Positions 24,138 through 35,920 of a stretch of DNA of 64,000 nt are shown here, piece after piece (within the stretch, counting starts at the first letter, position 1; each line of letters opens with the position of its first letter). The notes beneath the pieces are model-generated. The model made no database searches. It worked only from the letters and a program-made list of their open reading frames with translations, and was not told the origin of the DNA. The DNA is taken from the NCBI GenBank assembly GCA_028673005.1, contig CM054120.1, forward strand, positions 58,588,057 to 58,652,056. The letters are read 5' to 3'. This DNA is from Tanypteryx hageni. Lineage: Eukaryota; Arthropoda; Insecta; Odonata; Petaluridae. Both the position numbers and the translations under genes were made by a program.

Positions 24138-24500
24138 ATTGTGCGTTCAATGCACAAAGTGAATGCGTATAGGGGAGTCTGTCCGCATGTTTAAACTCGG
24201 GAACCGCTGAACGTATTTTGATGAAATTTGGTATTAGGGAGTTTTACTAAAAGTTGTCGACCGATTCCAATTTTGGTTAAAATCGGGCGATAATAGCGAT
24301 CACTTTACATAAGGACCTACAAGTATTTTACAACGTACCTCGCAAGCTTCTCGTTACTCATCTGACCGAAAAATATCGAGAACAAAAATTGAATAAAATA
24401 TTTAAATACACATTTTTTGTCAAAAAATTTACCCCGTAAAACCTAAGGTTTACGATCAATATAAAGAAAATAAAATTGACGTATTTACGTATTTACGTAA
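24138..24500 (-). repeat. Dispersed repeat family R, copy 1
   Basis: The reverse complement contains CCAAATTTCATCAAAATACG-type sequence, then AGCGGTTCCCGAGTTTAAAC and a GCGTTCA/GTGCA end. It matches 29490-30210 (plus), 48003-48330 (plus) and more distantly 32733-32855. The further half (24380-24500) matches 29830-29960. Non-coding. Confidence 0.7.
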
Positions 24501-27197
24501 TATTCGCTCGTGAATTTCGATCTTCTTTTGTTCATTCCAAGGAAATAATGGCGGAGACTGAAGTAGTGCTGGGGTATCATGTAACCTTTAGGTTCACGTT
24601 CATTAATCAAGTTAACTGAATCAGGTATAACTATGTGTAAAAGAATGGCTATAAGTGCTTTTATTATCAATTCATACCTTCGTAGTAATTTATTAATTTC
24701 TTTTCACTAAAAATTCTTTTTGTGCATGAAAAGTTAAAAAATCGCCTTTACGTGTATTTCTTCGTCGTAGATTATCCATTTTTTCCCTTAATGTTGTGTG
24801 TGCACGAAAGTAAGTTAACGTATTTAGGTAATTACAGTTAATCTTGTTTATATCAGTTGCAACAAAGGTTGTTTACTCAGAAACAATAAACCATGTGTCG
24901 TGCTTAAATGTCCAAACATATGATGGCGATTTGTTTTATTATATAAAAATTTTCTTGATTATGCCCAGGAGAAAAAACTAACAGCAGAAGAGCATAAGCT
25001 CTGTCAGAAGGGAAGAAAACAAATGAACAACGAGCGGAAAAGACGACGACGTGAGGACCTCGAATGCAGACAACCGGAGCAAAAAAATATACACAAAAGC
25101 TCACCAAACATTTTTTCATCGATTGAAATAATAAATTTTAATGTTAGTTATAGTAAACAAATAACCCATGAAGTAAGCATAATGACATGAAGTACTTTTC
25201 TTAAAGTACTTTAAAAAAACTTTGCAACAATTTAGAACTTTCAGGATTGTGAAATCTCAAAGAACGCATTTGGAACCTCGGTGTACACTTTTCCAATCTT
25301 GATATTATACTGATGATAATAAAAATACTACTTTCTCTAAATGTATTAGCGTATCAACAGAAATTAAACTGACAATCCTAATTGGTTTCGGTAAACTCCC
25401 ACGAACCGCGTAAAAGTAACTAAACCAATTTTCATACAATATACCAGATAAACTTAAAAAAAGGAATCGAATGCTTATTGCAACTGATTAACAAAACCCA
25501 TTATGAGCTAGATTAAAATTAACTTGAATATTTTAAGAAAACGCTGCAAATTATGACAAAAAATGAACGCTTTAACTTCCACGAAAAGGCTGTACCGCTG
25601 AACGCGACCGGTTTCGCTACATCATTAAAGAGACACTACTAATGTAGACTTATCATCAGTCTCTTTCTGACGCAAATGTCAATAACGAGAAAACAGCGGC
25701 GTTGAAGCGAACTTAGACCGATTACGTCCAAATTTATGCAGATTCTGACGGGCACTACAGCGTTATTGAACTCCCGCGATCGAAATAGAAAAATAAGAAC
25801 TCCGCAGAGCCCGAAGAAATTCAACAACGGTAAAAATTTCTATTATATTTGGGTCAACTATTTTGAGTCGGTATTCCAAAATGCTCTGCGAGGAATCAAC
25901 GTGTGATGGAATCGCAGCTGCAACGCTCGTAAAAACCCGGCGAACGAGGTAAAATTCCCATCGCGAGCCTTTATTTCCTCGTCTATTACCCGTAACGTTC
26001 GAAAACAAGGCATTAGGATGAGGACGAAAACGTTGGAATACCACCTTTAAAAAAATAACAAAACACGGCTATTCTCCACCAGAGCAGTTACTCAAAATGA
26101 CGATCACTTAAAAGTTTTCGTTTCGCAATCAGGCAATACCTGCACGCCGCCCCCTCCTTAGAACGCAAGCCGTCCGGAAAACCCACGTACATCAATCACT
26201 ACTATAGAAGACGCACACGCGAGCCCACAGGATTTCAAAGCCAGTTTTCCTCGCCGCCCCCGCCTATCCCTCAGAGCGACGCACGCAATTTTTGGTCCAA
26301 GGGGAGTGTAGCGGGAGGCAAAAACAGTAAACCCGCACGCGAACCTGCTCAAACGAGTCGCGCCAGAAATGCAGCGCATAAGATGGGTCAAACGCGGGGA
26401 ACTGCCTCCTTGCTTGAGATACGCGCGGTAATTGCAAACACAGACGCTGGAAAACACATAAATCCAAGGAACGTGACACTGCAAACGGTTTGTTAATACT
26501 TGAGAAGTCCGTAAATAAAGCCCTTAGGTAACGAATGACACCTAGCCTTCCGTGATAATATAGTATTTCCACGTCGTTTCGTTTCGTTATTTTTTTTATC
26601 TCCATCTGCCGTTCCAAAGACAAAGGGAGGCTCCGTTTAGATATTCCCTCGTAAAAAATGAATCGGGTCACTGAAACTAGGGCGGAAGTGCAAACGCATA
26701 TCACGAGAGCGTTTGTCCGGGAATGCGACTGTTGTTCAACTGACGGTAGCAGCCGTTTTCTCCGAGTAAAACAAAACCTCGCTAGCCCGGATTAATTCAG
26801 GGGGAAGGTTTGGTTCGGATTAGCCGAAATCCCGGACCAACCGAAATATATTTCTTTAAATGCATTACAAGCGTAAATGAACCATAATAAACCTACAAAA
26901 TCCAAAATAGGATATACTCGTACTATATATGAACTTTGTAAATGATTGATAATAAATATACTTGGGGTTATGATTACTATGTATTGCACAAAGGTTACTA
27001 TACTCTACACCCCTTATAACTACTGCACTGCAGACTACAGTTATTCCTTTTATTAATTTTTCAAGCTATTTATATTTTTTCGCACATTTTATTTTTTCGC
27101 ATAAAAAACATTCCAGCGAGTCAACCTCGAATATTGGCAAAGGTGGCTCAGTCAGGATGATTAACGATGACCGGATTAGCGATTTTTTACTGCAACT
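24501..27197. other. Intergenic, no gene seen
   Basis: AT-rich to 25.5 kb, more balanced from about 25.9 to 26.8 kb. Frames in the latter part (26158-26704, minus) lack motifs. A block at 24740-24890 resembles 32290-32480 (shared TTCTTCGTCGTAGAT), an old dispersed repeat. Confidence 0.4.
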
Positions 27198-27277
27198 AGT
27201 GGAACTTCCATAAGTCGAACTTTCTATAACTCGAATATTTTTGTTTACCTTGATGTTCGACTTATGGAAGTTCCACT
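27198..27277. mobile_element. 80-bp hairpin, minimal pogo-like MITE
   Basis: Two perfect 23-base inverted arms (27198-27220 and 27255-27277), starting AGTGGAACTTCCATAAG, enclose a 34-base loop. The right arm is followed by GTA and the left is preceded by a T, close to a TA target. AGTGGAACTTC resembles Tigger/pogo termini. An RNA hairpin is also possible. Confidence 0.65.
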
Positions 27278-27829
27278 GTACTTTTTCCAATATCTCAAAA
27301 ACAGAATTGTGGCCAATAACAGAGACGTATTGAGTATCGAGGATAGTAATGCGAAATGAATCTTATTTGAATCAGCGACCTCGTGGGAACAAGTTATTCC
27401 GCAGACCAAGCTACCAAGGACGAAAAAGTGCTCGCTACGCAAATAAATAGAAACAAGAACATTAGCACAAGAAAACTAGAGAGCGAGAAAGTAAACAAGT
27501 GGCTCGTTATTAAAAGGAATTGAGCCAGAGGGTGATAATAATTTAACCAGTGTTAAGAAGGATGAAAATGCCTCAAACAACTGTAGATAACGGGCGAAGG
27601 ATATCACGAGTGCTGTCGTTTCAACACTTCATCACGATCCAATGGCATGTGAATTCCACAATTCAGACAAAGATAAAATGATCGCAAATGCCGGGAGAAA
27701 GATGCGCTTATCACAAAGATCGCGTAAAAGAGTACCACAAAGCTGCTTGCAACACATTCGTGCTTATATAAGATTTTGTTAAGTAAAACACACTGTTAAT
27801 AGTTCGCAATTCCATCGTAAATATGAACG
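27278..27829. other. Intergenic, no gene seen
   Basis: No supported feature. Confidence 0.4.
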
Positions 27830-28081
27830 TGGCGCAGTCAAGAGGGGGAGGCAGCAGGGCATTTGCCCCCCAATATCCCAAATAATTTGAGCTGAGACTG
27901 CTTTCGCATTAATTTCAAATAAATATATTTGTTAAATGACTTAGGATTTTTTTACATTTTTATAGCGATGTCTACGAGTTATTAATGGAAATTATCAAAG
28001 AAAAATAAGAGGGTACTCTCCTTATGAAAAAATGATTTTTATTGTTTGCCACTCCCAAAATAAATTCCTGGTTGCGCCGCT
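27830..28081. repeat. Probable hAT MITE
   Basis: The left side ACGTGGCGCAGTCAAGAGGG and the right side, reverse complemented, CAGCGGCGCAACCAGG share the GGCGCA core typical of hAT ends. The 8-bp flanks match poorly, so the exact limits are uncertain. Confidence 0.4.
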
Positions 28082-28817
28082 GGTTTATGTGTTAAAGAGA
28101 GCATAAGAGGTACGGTTACATTTTATTTAAAACAAGTTACCTTTCCCGAAAAAAATTATTAAATAAAAGAACTTTCAAAGAACTATAAACTTACCCGTAT
28201 CAATTTCCAGATGTAATAACTTGAGAGAACGTTTATCTTCACAATAAGAAATGACGGGTTACGTCACGTCTTACGTTAAAAATTGACCTAGTTGAAGATG
28301 ATTAAGTGTAAAAGGAAAAAATCGCCTGTCAAAGAGCAAAGATGCAACAATTCTCAACACCTGCCTTTGTCAAAAACTACGTTCCGACAAGGAGCCAGCT
28401 TCCCTACATTTTCTACATCCTTGTCAATCATCGTGCCACTATCTAACGTCTCCAGCCAAGACAAATATGAGTAGAGCGAATTCAACTCAAGTTAATCATC
28501 CACCTACGAAAACACCTATTTTTGACACGACAGTCACCAGAAGAAAGGCGAAATACATAGCCAGACACTTTTAACGTTAAAGACCTTGAGGATAACTTGC
28601 ATATACGTTCAACTCATGCAAAGTTATTTCCAAGGTAACTCAAACACGGATTTCGATTCTAAGGAAACTTGCGCAATGCTCAAATAAATCGCAATTAGGT
28701 GGAAATTTGTTGTTACAAAAGCTAATAAGTTAATACGGTGATTTTCCTGTGTGTCGCGGAGCGCTGGAATGCCGCATTTAATTTTAAGGCGTGCCGCGAA
28801 AAACTTAGTACATAGAT
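28082..28817. other. Intergenic, no gene seen
   Basis: Ends with the left target duplication ACATAGAT (28810-28817) of the next element. Otherwise nothing supported. Confidence 0.4.
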
Positions 28818-29106
28818 CATGAGTGATCAAACCTGCTTACCCTAAGAGCCGCATATGATAAGTTCGAGAGCCGCAAGACGCACATTTTGCGCACAAAAAT
28901 GTATGAACAGTAAACATAGCTTGTATTCGAAGCAATACTGAGAGAATGCATATCCCTTAAGCATCCCCAAAACGTTTTAGTCGCACCGCGTTATAGCATT
29001 CTGACGTGATAAGCCGTAATACTCATTTGAGTGTAATTGAATAAGAGCCGCACGTTAAATTAAACGAGCCACATGCAGCTCGCGAGTCGCGGTTTGGCCA
29101 CCTCTG
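28818..29106. mobile_element. hAT MITE, family 2
   Basis: 289 bp. The right end, reverse complemented, is CAGAGGTGGCCAAACCGCG, a widespread hAT terminus; the left end CATGAGTGATCAAACCTGC is its decayed partner. The flanks ACATAGAT and ATATAGAT (29107-29114) agree at 7 of 8. GAGCCGCA and GAGCCACATG words repeat inside. Confidence 0.65.
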
Positions 29107-29489
29107 ATATAGATCGACGATTTGGAAATGCTGGTAGGTAATTACGGCAATAAATTTTCCTTTAATAAATTGATTATGGTGTAGAACTCACAAAATCATG
29201 CGTCCCAAAGTATGTATAAATATGAAACTTAGTTAAAAGAAAGTCCAGTTAATCACTGAAAGGATATCCCACCTAAAGGGGTTAGGGGAACTACTGAATT
29301 AGTGTTTCACAACTTTATAAACAAATTTTATCAGGTTACAAAAATATCTCCCAAATTTATGAAACAATTCCAATGCGATAAAATGGGCAGCTATTTTTAG
29401 ATATTGCGAAAAATTAAGTAACCGCGAGGGTTTTTCAAAAATAATTTATACGACTTAAATTATATGTCAATAGATCTTTCATCAGTCAT

Positions 29490-30210
29490 TAAAAACAAGT
29501 ATGGAAAGATGTACTCCATGTCGGAGTACACAGAGTTTCCAAATGCGCTCTTTGAGATCGGTGAATTTTAGTCAAATTCCCCAATACCAAATTTCATCGA
29601 AATACATCCTGCGGTTCCCGAGTTGAAAAAGAGCCACGATGTACCATACATGTAGGCCTTCATGTAAAGTGGACGTTATTGTAGTCCAATGTTAACCAAA
29701 ACTGGAATCGGTCGACTAATTTTAGTAAAACTCCCCAATACCAAATTTTATTAAAATATGTACAGCGGTTCCCGAGTTGTAAAATTTTTAATATTTTTTG
29801 TAATGAACAAAACATCGAAAACCGTATAATTACGTAAATACGTTAATTTCCTTTTCTTTAAATTTATCGTAAACGTTACGTTTCATGGGAAAAAATATTT
29901 GACAAAAAATGTATTTAAATATTTTATTCAACTTTTGTTCTCAATATTTTTCTCTCAAATGAGTATTTAACGATATTCTTGCGAAGTACATTCGTTTTAA
30001 AATACATGTAGGTCTTCATGTAAAGAGGTCGTTATTATCATCCGATTTTAACCAAAATTGGAAATGGTCAACCAATTTTAGTAAAACTTCCAAATACCAA
30101 ATTTTATCGAAGTATGTCCAGCGGTTCCCGAGTTTAAACATGCGAACGGACGGACGGACGGAAACGGCCTCCCCTCTATGCGTTCACTTCGTGCAAAGAA
30201 CGCATAATAA
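29490..30210 (+). repeat. Dispersed repeat family R, copy 2 (with three internal units)
   Basis: It opens with a small hairpin, TGTACTCC/GGAGTACA around ATGTC (29509-29529), followed by ATGCGCTCTTTG (29543-29554). It closes with CAAAGAACGCAT (30194-30205), nearly the inverted partner. Inside, a unit of the type CCAATACCAAATTTCATCG...CAGCGGTTCCCGAG occurs three times (ending near 29622, 29778 and 30133). The last is followed by repeated GGAC words. No ORF. Confidence 0.7.
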
Positions 30211-31491
30211 TGGTGGTTCAACTTTAGCGTTTTGGCCTAAAGGAAGCAAATAAAACGTTTTTACGTGCTATACAGTTTTCGCCCAAGAACTAAGAATCTT
30301 CGCACCCATTTATTTGATGACTTCGAAAGCGTATACGGTGCTGTCGGGCCAAGACCTTTCTACACGGCGAAAAATAACGGACTTTACAAAGATCGAATAA
30401 AGCTAATAAAAACAGGGAATTAATTTATGTTTCAATGAGATAAATATGATAATTTGCATTCAGTATTTAATGATGCGTCTCTTTCCATCGAATCCAAGTG
30501 AATAATGACATATGAGCTTTAAATAAAGAAAATTCAAATAATCTGCATAATTAAATATTCATCAATTGACTTCAAATATTAACGCTCCCTTTGTCATGGA
30601 CACAAAGGGAATGTTACCACAACAGAAAATAGTACTCCCCAAAGCATTAAAGTAATTATGATGCTGCACTGGTAAAAACGAATGATAAAACAATACCTGT
30701 AAGTCATAAGATTGGTAAACATGAATATGCGGAGCACTTTCATTTGGGCTATAAATCATTGTGTTCATTTCGGTAAAATGCAAAATTTTACTGCAACCAA
30801 AGAAACTTTGACGTATGAAACGTTAGAAGTAAAGATTTGGGAAAAATAAAATTCTACAGACAACCAGTTCAAACAGGAACTACTCTACAAAGCAAACCCC
30901 GTATGAAAGTGAGCATTTAAACTTCTGATTGCCATAATTTTGGCCGTTTTGGTGGCCAAATAATCGCCCAACACTTTGGCCGAAAAGTGCGACTTGAATG
31001 ATGAAAACGACCACGGCCAAAATGAGAGTTTGTGATGCAAGAAGTTCTATTGAGAGAATGCAGAGTACATATCATTTACGTAAGAGAGGCGGTAATTTGG
31101 CAATAACCCCAACGTTTTGCCACTTTAATGTATTACTAGAGTCTTTCTACCGTATCTTTGGCACCGGTGTCAATGTTAAATATACAATTAAGGAACAGAA
31201 ATAAAATTACTGGAAAGACGAGTTTATTCGACGAATATAACGCAACACATTATGGCACTTGAGCATAAATGACAAAAATACAAATAAAAATAAATTGGAA
31301 AATATCAGGGGTTCAAAATAGGATGACCAACGTGCGGAGTGTCTGCTACGATGGAGCATTTAAAACGTTTGGGTTTATTTTATTATATATATGATTGAAT
31401 AAGTTGCTCTATTTTCCTCAAAGGCGCTCTGTACTTAAAAAGAGAGATATAGGTACTTTCCAGTTAAGTAATAAACGGTTTATAACCATGC
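30211..31491. other. Intergenic, minor inverted repeat
   Basis: No gene. A small inverted repeat with ATTTTGGCCGT and ACGGCCAAAAT borders about 30937-31024, with further TTGGCC words between, and may be a tiny MITE. Confidence 0.4.
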
Positions 31492-31499
31492 ATTATATG
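31492..31499. repeat. 8-bp target-site duplication ATTATATG
   Basis: Identical to 33381-33388, flanking the hAT element between them. Confidence 0.85.
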
Positions 31500-33380
31500 T
31501 AGTGATTGGAATCCCGGGAACTCAGATCCCGGGATCTCGGGATCCCGCCCAAAATTAGTCCCGAAATACCGGTATCAGGAACATGAAAATCCCGGGATTT
31601 CGGGATTCGAATTTATATTTTTATTTATCAGAAATTTTACATACAGAAAAGTTTTCCCGTTTACTTTGAGTCTTCTGATGTATTTCCGGCAGACATAAAA
31701 GGTTCAAATTTTCTATATAGGTATCTTCAATGATTAGGTAGGAGAAAAAATCCAAATCCTAAAAAGTACTCGAAAACGTTTTACGTATTAGAAAAAATGC
31801 CTGGTTTTCACTTTTGCTAATGAATAGCGCTACTTCGACGTTTGATACTGATGTAGTACAAGTCCTGCTCCAGCTCCACTGAACTGACAGCAGCAATCAC
31901 AAGTGAGCTGAATCTGTTCTGTGAAAAAGTACGTATAGGTGAACATTTACAGGGGCGTTTTCATCCGCTGACATATTTTGTAAGTACAGATCAACAAGAG
32001 AGGAAAGATGCACACATCCTGCGTGCATACATGCGAGGCAGAGGCGTTCTTTACGATTTATGCAATCATGTCACAAAATATAAATATTAATGGCTTAGTA
32101 TAATGTCTAAGAAATGAAAAAATGATATGCCAGTAGTGATGCCAGGGAAATATCGAATTTTTGATTCACCGATATATTTCCTAATCAGTTGTAATTAATA
32201 AAACAATCGATAATTATTTAAAACAAACCTCAATCGAATAGTAGTAATATAATCTTTATGTTCTCGTTCATTCCTTCGTCGTCTTTCACTTAAAAACGCT
32301 GTGTATACGTAAAGAAAATACACGTACCTATTTACGTTCATTTCTTCGTCGTAGATAATTCATTTCCCATCATTAACCAAATGTTTCTTCAAGTGCAAGA
32401 AGGAAAATTAAATGCAAATAGGTATTTACAGCAGATGTTGTTTACTTCAATTGCCACGAAGATTGTTTTCGTTGACAACAATTAAACAACACGGGAAAAA
32501 GTTGCAAGTGAATTACGACTTTCTCGTTTGATTTTCTTGTAATCGGCTACTCCTTCGACAAAAATGTACTGAAAACAACAAATGCTATTTGACTAGTTCT
32601 ACAAATTCCGTTTAAAGACTTTGTTATAATTAATATTTTACGAGATATAAGATTTTTTGTCACTAGTAAAGTGGCACTCCCGATTAGGCTACGTGAATCA
32701 TTTATATCATTTTCTTATTTTATTTACCCTTATGTCCTAAATATCAAATTTCATGGACATGCGCCCCGTAGTTTAGCAGATGAAACATGCGAACGGACGG
32801 ACACGACCTGACCATAAGGCGTACTTTTTTTCCTTTTGTAAAGAACGCCTAAAAATGAGGGATCAAAAATTAGACGCTCTCTGCTTTTTAAGAGCGTACT
32901 TCAAATACGTTTAAATGTCTTCGAAATATGAGTTGGGGTTCGATTAACAATGCTTATTTTTCATATAGAAAAATTATTTTGCCTTATTATAACGCTTCTG
33001 TTACAAATGTTACAATTACATCATAAAAATTGAACTATTCAAGTTTAGTTAAAATTAAACCATTTTTTATATAGTTGGGCATGTGAGAGCACGTGTTTTT
33101 CGTTTTGCCAATGGAGTTCATTGGACTGAGGTTTGTATATTAAGGGCTCTAAAGTGTACCGTAAGCGTTTTGCTTTTACACATGCATTACCGTTTCATTT
33201 TTATTTCGCTTACTCAGAAAACATGCAATGTATTAAAGGCGTAAATAACTATTAGCGGTTTTTGCATCGGGAATTATGTTCCTAATTTGTATGTATAATC
33301 GTAATAAAAGCCAATCCCGGGATCTCGGGATTTGAAAATCCGAATCCCGAAATCCCCGAATCCCGGGATTGCAATCCCTA
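31500..33380. mobile_element. hAT element with CCCGGG-type ends, non-autonomous
   Basis: 1881 bp bounded by perfect 8-bp duplications (ATTATATG). The left end is TAGTGATTGGAATCCCGGGA; the right end, reverse complemented, is TAGGGATTGCAATCCCGGGA. Both continue for about 80 bases as repeats of the words CCCGGGAT and TTCGGGAT. No transposase frame was recognised inside. A segment at 32733-32855 resembles the end of repeat family R, suggesting a nested insertion. Confidence 0.85.
32733..32855 (+). repeat. Dispersed repeat family R, diverged copy 4
   Basis: ATCAAATTTCATGGACATGC, then GATGAAACATGCGAACGGACGG and a run ending GTAAAGAACGCC parallel the 3' part of copy 2. It is nested in the CCCGGG-ended hAT element. 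Confidence 0.5.
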
Positions 33381-33388
33381 ATTATATG

Positions 33389-33918
33389 CATAGATAACCG
33401 ATTCTAATGTTATTTAAAATAAGGGAACAATTCAAATAATTTTAATCAATATCTGCTATATTGCGACCACTTACTCTAAAATAGGGACGGATTCCAGAGT
33501 TACCTCGTAAAATTCTTCTACTTGATTTGTAGTATCTTAATTGGTATTTTAATGATAAAATGGGTAGGTCAGCTTACAAAATAAAGCGAGATTATACTCT
33601 CCAACGACTTTTAATTCATAAACATAAATTTTGTAACGCCAATGATAACCCAAACTTCTACGCGAGGCAAAAACACGGGCAGAATAATCATGTAACAGTT
33701 GTCGAAACTTCTAATGTCCTAATGAAATATTCGGATGACAAAAAGAGTCGAATTACGTAATATTTTGTGCTTCGGCCTTTTCGGGAAACGGCAGTTTTCA
33801 AGGATGGCCAGTAGAAAAACATTTCTAGTAGAAGACCTTAGTAAAAAGTCATGTCACTTAAGTCACTTACTAAAATTTGTTTTAGAAGCTATATCATCGA
33901 GTAAGAACTTAAACACAC
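33389..33918. other. Intergenic, no gene seen
   Basis: Two short frames (33560-33760, 33735-33947) without motifs. Confidence 0.4.
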
Positions 33919-33927
33919 AATTAACCA

Positions 33928-34208
33928 TGGGCGTGCCGCTAGTGTAGTGGTTAGGACGCTGGCTGCTACTCGCCTGCTGCTCGAAAGGGCAATGGGCACG
34001 AATCCTGTGAAAGTAGGATATTTTCCAAGATCGCCCGGCCCCCCCTTCGGAATGGACGTTAAGCCGTTGGCCCCCTTGGTGCTCTTCGTTAAGAGTAGGC
34101 TAATGTCGGCACCGAGTTTCCCTCCTCCCTTGCGAGTGTGTTCGGTGTGGAACGAGCTATGGCTATAATAATCCAAGAGGTTGATTAACCAAAAATACAC
34201 ACACACCG
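33928..34208 (+). mobile_element. tRNA-headed SINE, family S, copy 1
   Basis: 281 bp between perfect 9-bp target duplications AATTAACCA (33919-33927, 34209-34217). The head GTGTAGTGGTTAGGACGCTG resembles a tRNA A-box region, and GGGCACGAATCCTG a decayed B-box. The body has GACGTTAAGCCGTTGGCCCC and GAGTAGGCTAATG, then a CA-rich 3' end. It is homologous to 52733-53041 but lacks a roughly 50-base block present there. Not a functional tRNA gene. Confidence 0.8.
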
Positions 34209-34217
34209 AATTAACCA

Positions 34218-35626
34218 GTAAGTAATTGTGATTCGCACATTTGAGAATAAAAATCTTGATATACTTACTAGCAAAATTATAGTTAGAATGAAGATTCAAT
34301 ATCATTAATTATACTGCGTGTAAATGTGATTGAAGTCGGTCTAATGTCAACTTAAATCACATTTTATTAAAGCTGGCTATGATGATATAAAAGAAGAAAA
34401 AACGTCAGTTGAAAAAGACACCCAGATATGGAAGAAATCTTTTCGTGATCTTTTCGAAATTAATCGATATCTAAAAAATGGAGCATTTAACATAAGAAAG
34501 TTCCCAAACTGTTACATTTAATTTCAATATACTCAGAAAATCATGATCTTTAGGGACTCGAGACTTATTGAAAATTTATTTTCGTAAGCACTAATGGTCT
34601 TGTTAAATGGCAAATTGATATATGTGGTTTAAATAAATAGAATAACTTTAATAAATTTCACCTCATGGCATAATTTCATCACCTCTCTTTTTTATTTTCT
34701 CGCAAAAGTGAAATAAGGCAGTTGGTAAATTATGTATTTTGGGTATAAATTTAAGCTTTAAGCTGATTAACAAGCTGTGAATGAGCGAACTGACATTTTT
34801 TAAAGTAAGATCATCCAGATAGAGCTGACTATACAAGGTAGAAATAAAAGATAAATACAAAAGTTACACTACGAAAACTGTTTATCAAAATGACATAGCC
34901 AAGCGCCATTTAAGTTCAACAGAATGTGATTACATTCTCCAAGTTGAAACCTCCTCTTTTTATAATTACAAAAAATGTCTTCTGGGGTCCAAAGGGAGGG
35001 TCTTGAGCAGTTATGAGCAATGAGAAATCCATTTATATTTTTGTCAACATTTCAACACGTGCGTAGATAATACTGAACAATTTACATTTTAAATCTTAAA
35101 AAATGTAAGCATTAAAGGCAATGCTTGAGATAATCGTTTTCCGGAGTCAAAGTTCATGTCTTTATATGAATCGAGTTAGCACGGTTTTATGGAGAAACAA
35201 AACTTTCTACCTTCGGTGATGAAAAGTTGATTGTTGTTTCCGCTCTAACGTCATGTACATGTCAATGTACAATACCTTCAGTGAGATATTTTACACGATC
35301 TTCTTCATGCATCTAAGGAAAACGTTTTACTTTCATTTCAAGGTTCTCAATATTTTAGCTGCTAGTCGCCGCTGAAGAACCACAAATGCAAAAATAATAT
35401 CATATTTTTCCATCATCAGTAATTCATTGCTGTAACCGATAACTCTAGATATAACGATTTATATATACAAGGGAAATATTCAATTAGAATGCTAAAAACA
35501 ACATGTTCAATGGTTCATCTTGGGAAAAAATAAGACGTTAATTTAACTGGGAGATGGGGTTAAAACTTTAATAATTTAGTTATCAACGTTTAACTTTTTC
35601 GAGAGCTGTCGGTTTTCTGTTAAGCA
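34218..35626. other. AT-rich intergenic, no gene seen
   Basis: No supported feature. Confidence 0.4.
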
Positions 35627-35634
35627 GATGTTTC

Positions 35635-35884
35635 CAGTGGCGGAGCGAGGGGGGAGCAGAGGGGCCCTCGTGCGCAGGGCTTAGGGGCCACTAACGCATG
35701 GGCAGAAAATTAACGTTTCTGTTTACAAACAATATAAAAATATTATAATATTATAATATATGCCGAATTAAAATGCTAGTATAGTATGTTTATGTTTCGG
35801 ACACATTCTCCACATTACATTTACCTAAAAAATTGTACAGGGAGCAAAGGGAGCCGGGAGACGCATGACCTAGACACTGCACTG
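35635..35884. mobile_element. hAT MITE, family 3
   Basis: 250 bp bounded by perfect 8-bp duplications GATGTTTC (35627-35634, 35885-35892). It begins CAGTGGCGGAGCG and ends GACACTGCACTG; only the outer CAGTG is well matched. Non-coding. Confidence 0.75.
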
Positions 35885-35920
35885 GATGTTTCTACATTCG
35901 AGGAGTTTACATGACATTAA

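Noticed and set aside
26158..26704. Two overlapping minus-strand frames of over 100 codons
   Set aside because: No motif, out of frame with each other, no splice context or homology recognised.
24740..32480. A single larger element joining the 24740-24890 and 32290-32480 blocks with family R tails
   Set aside because: The blocks and tails have different relative orientations at the two loci, so they cannot be placed in one element from two copies.
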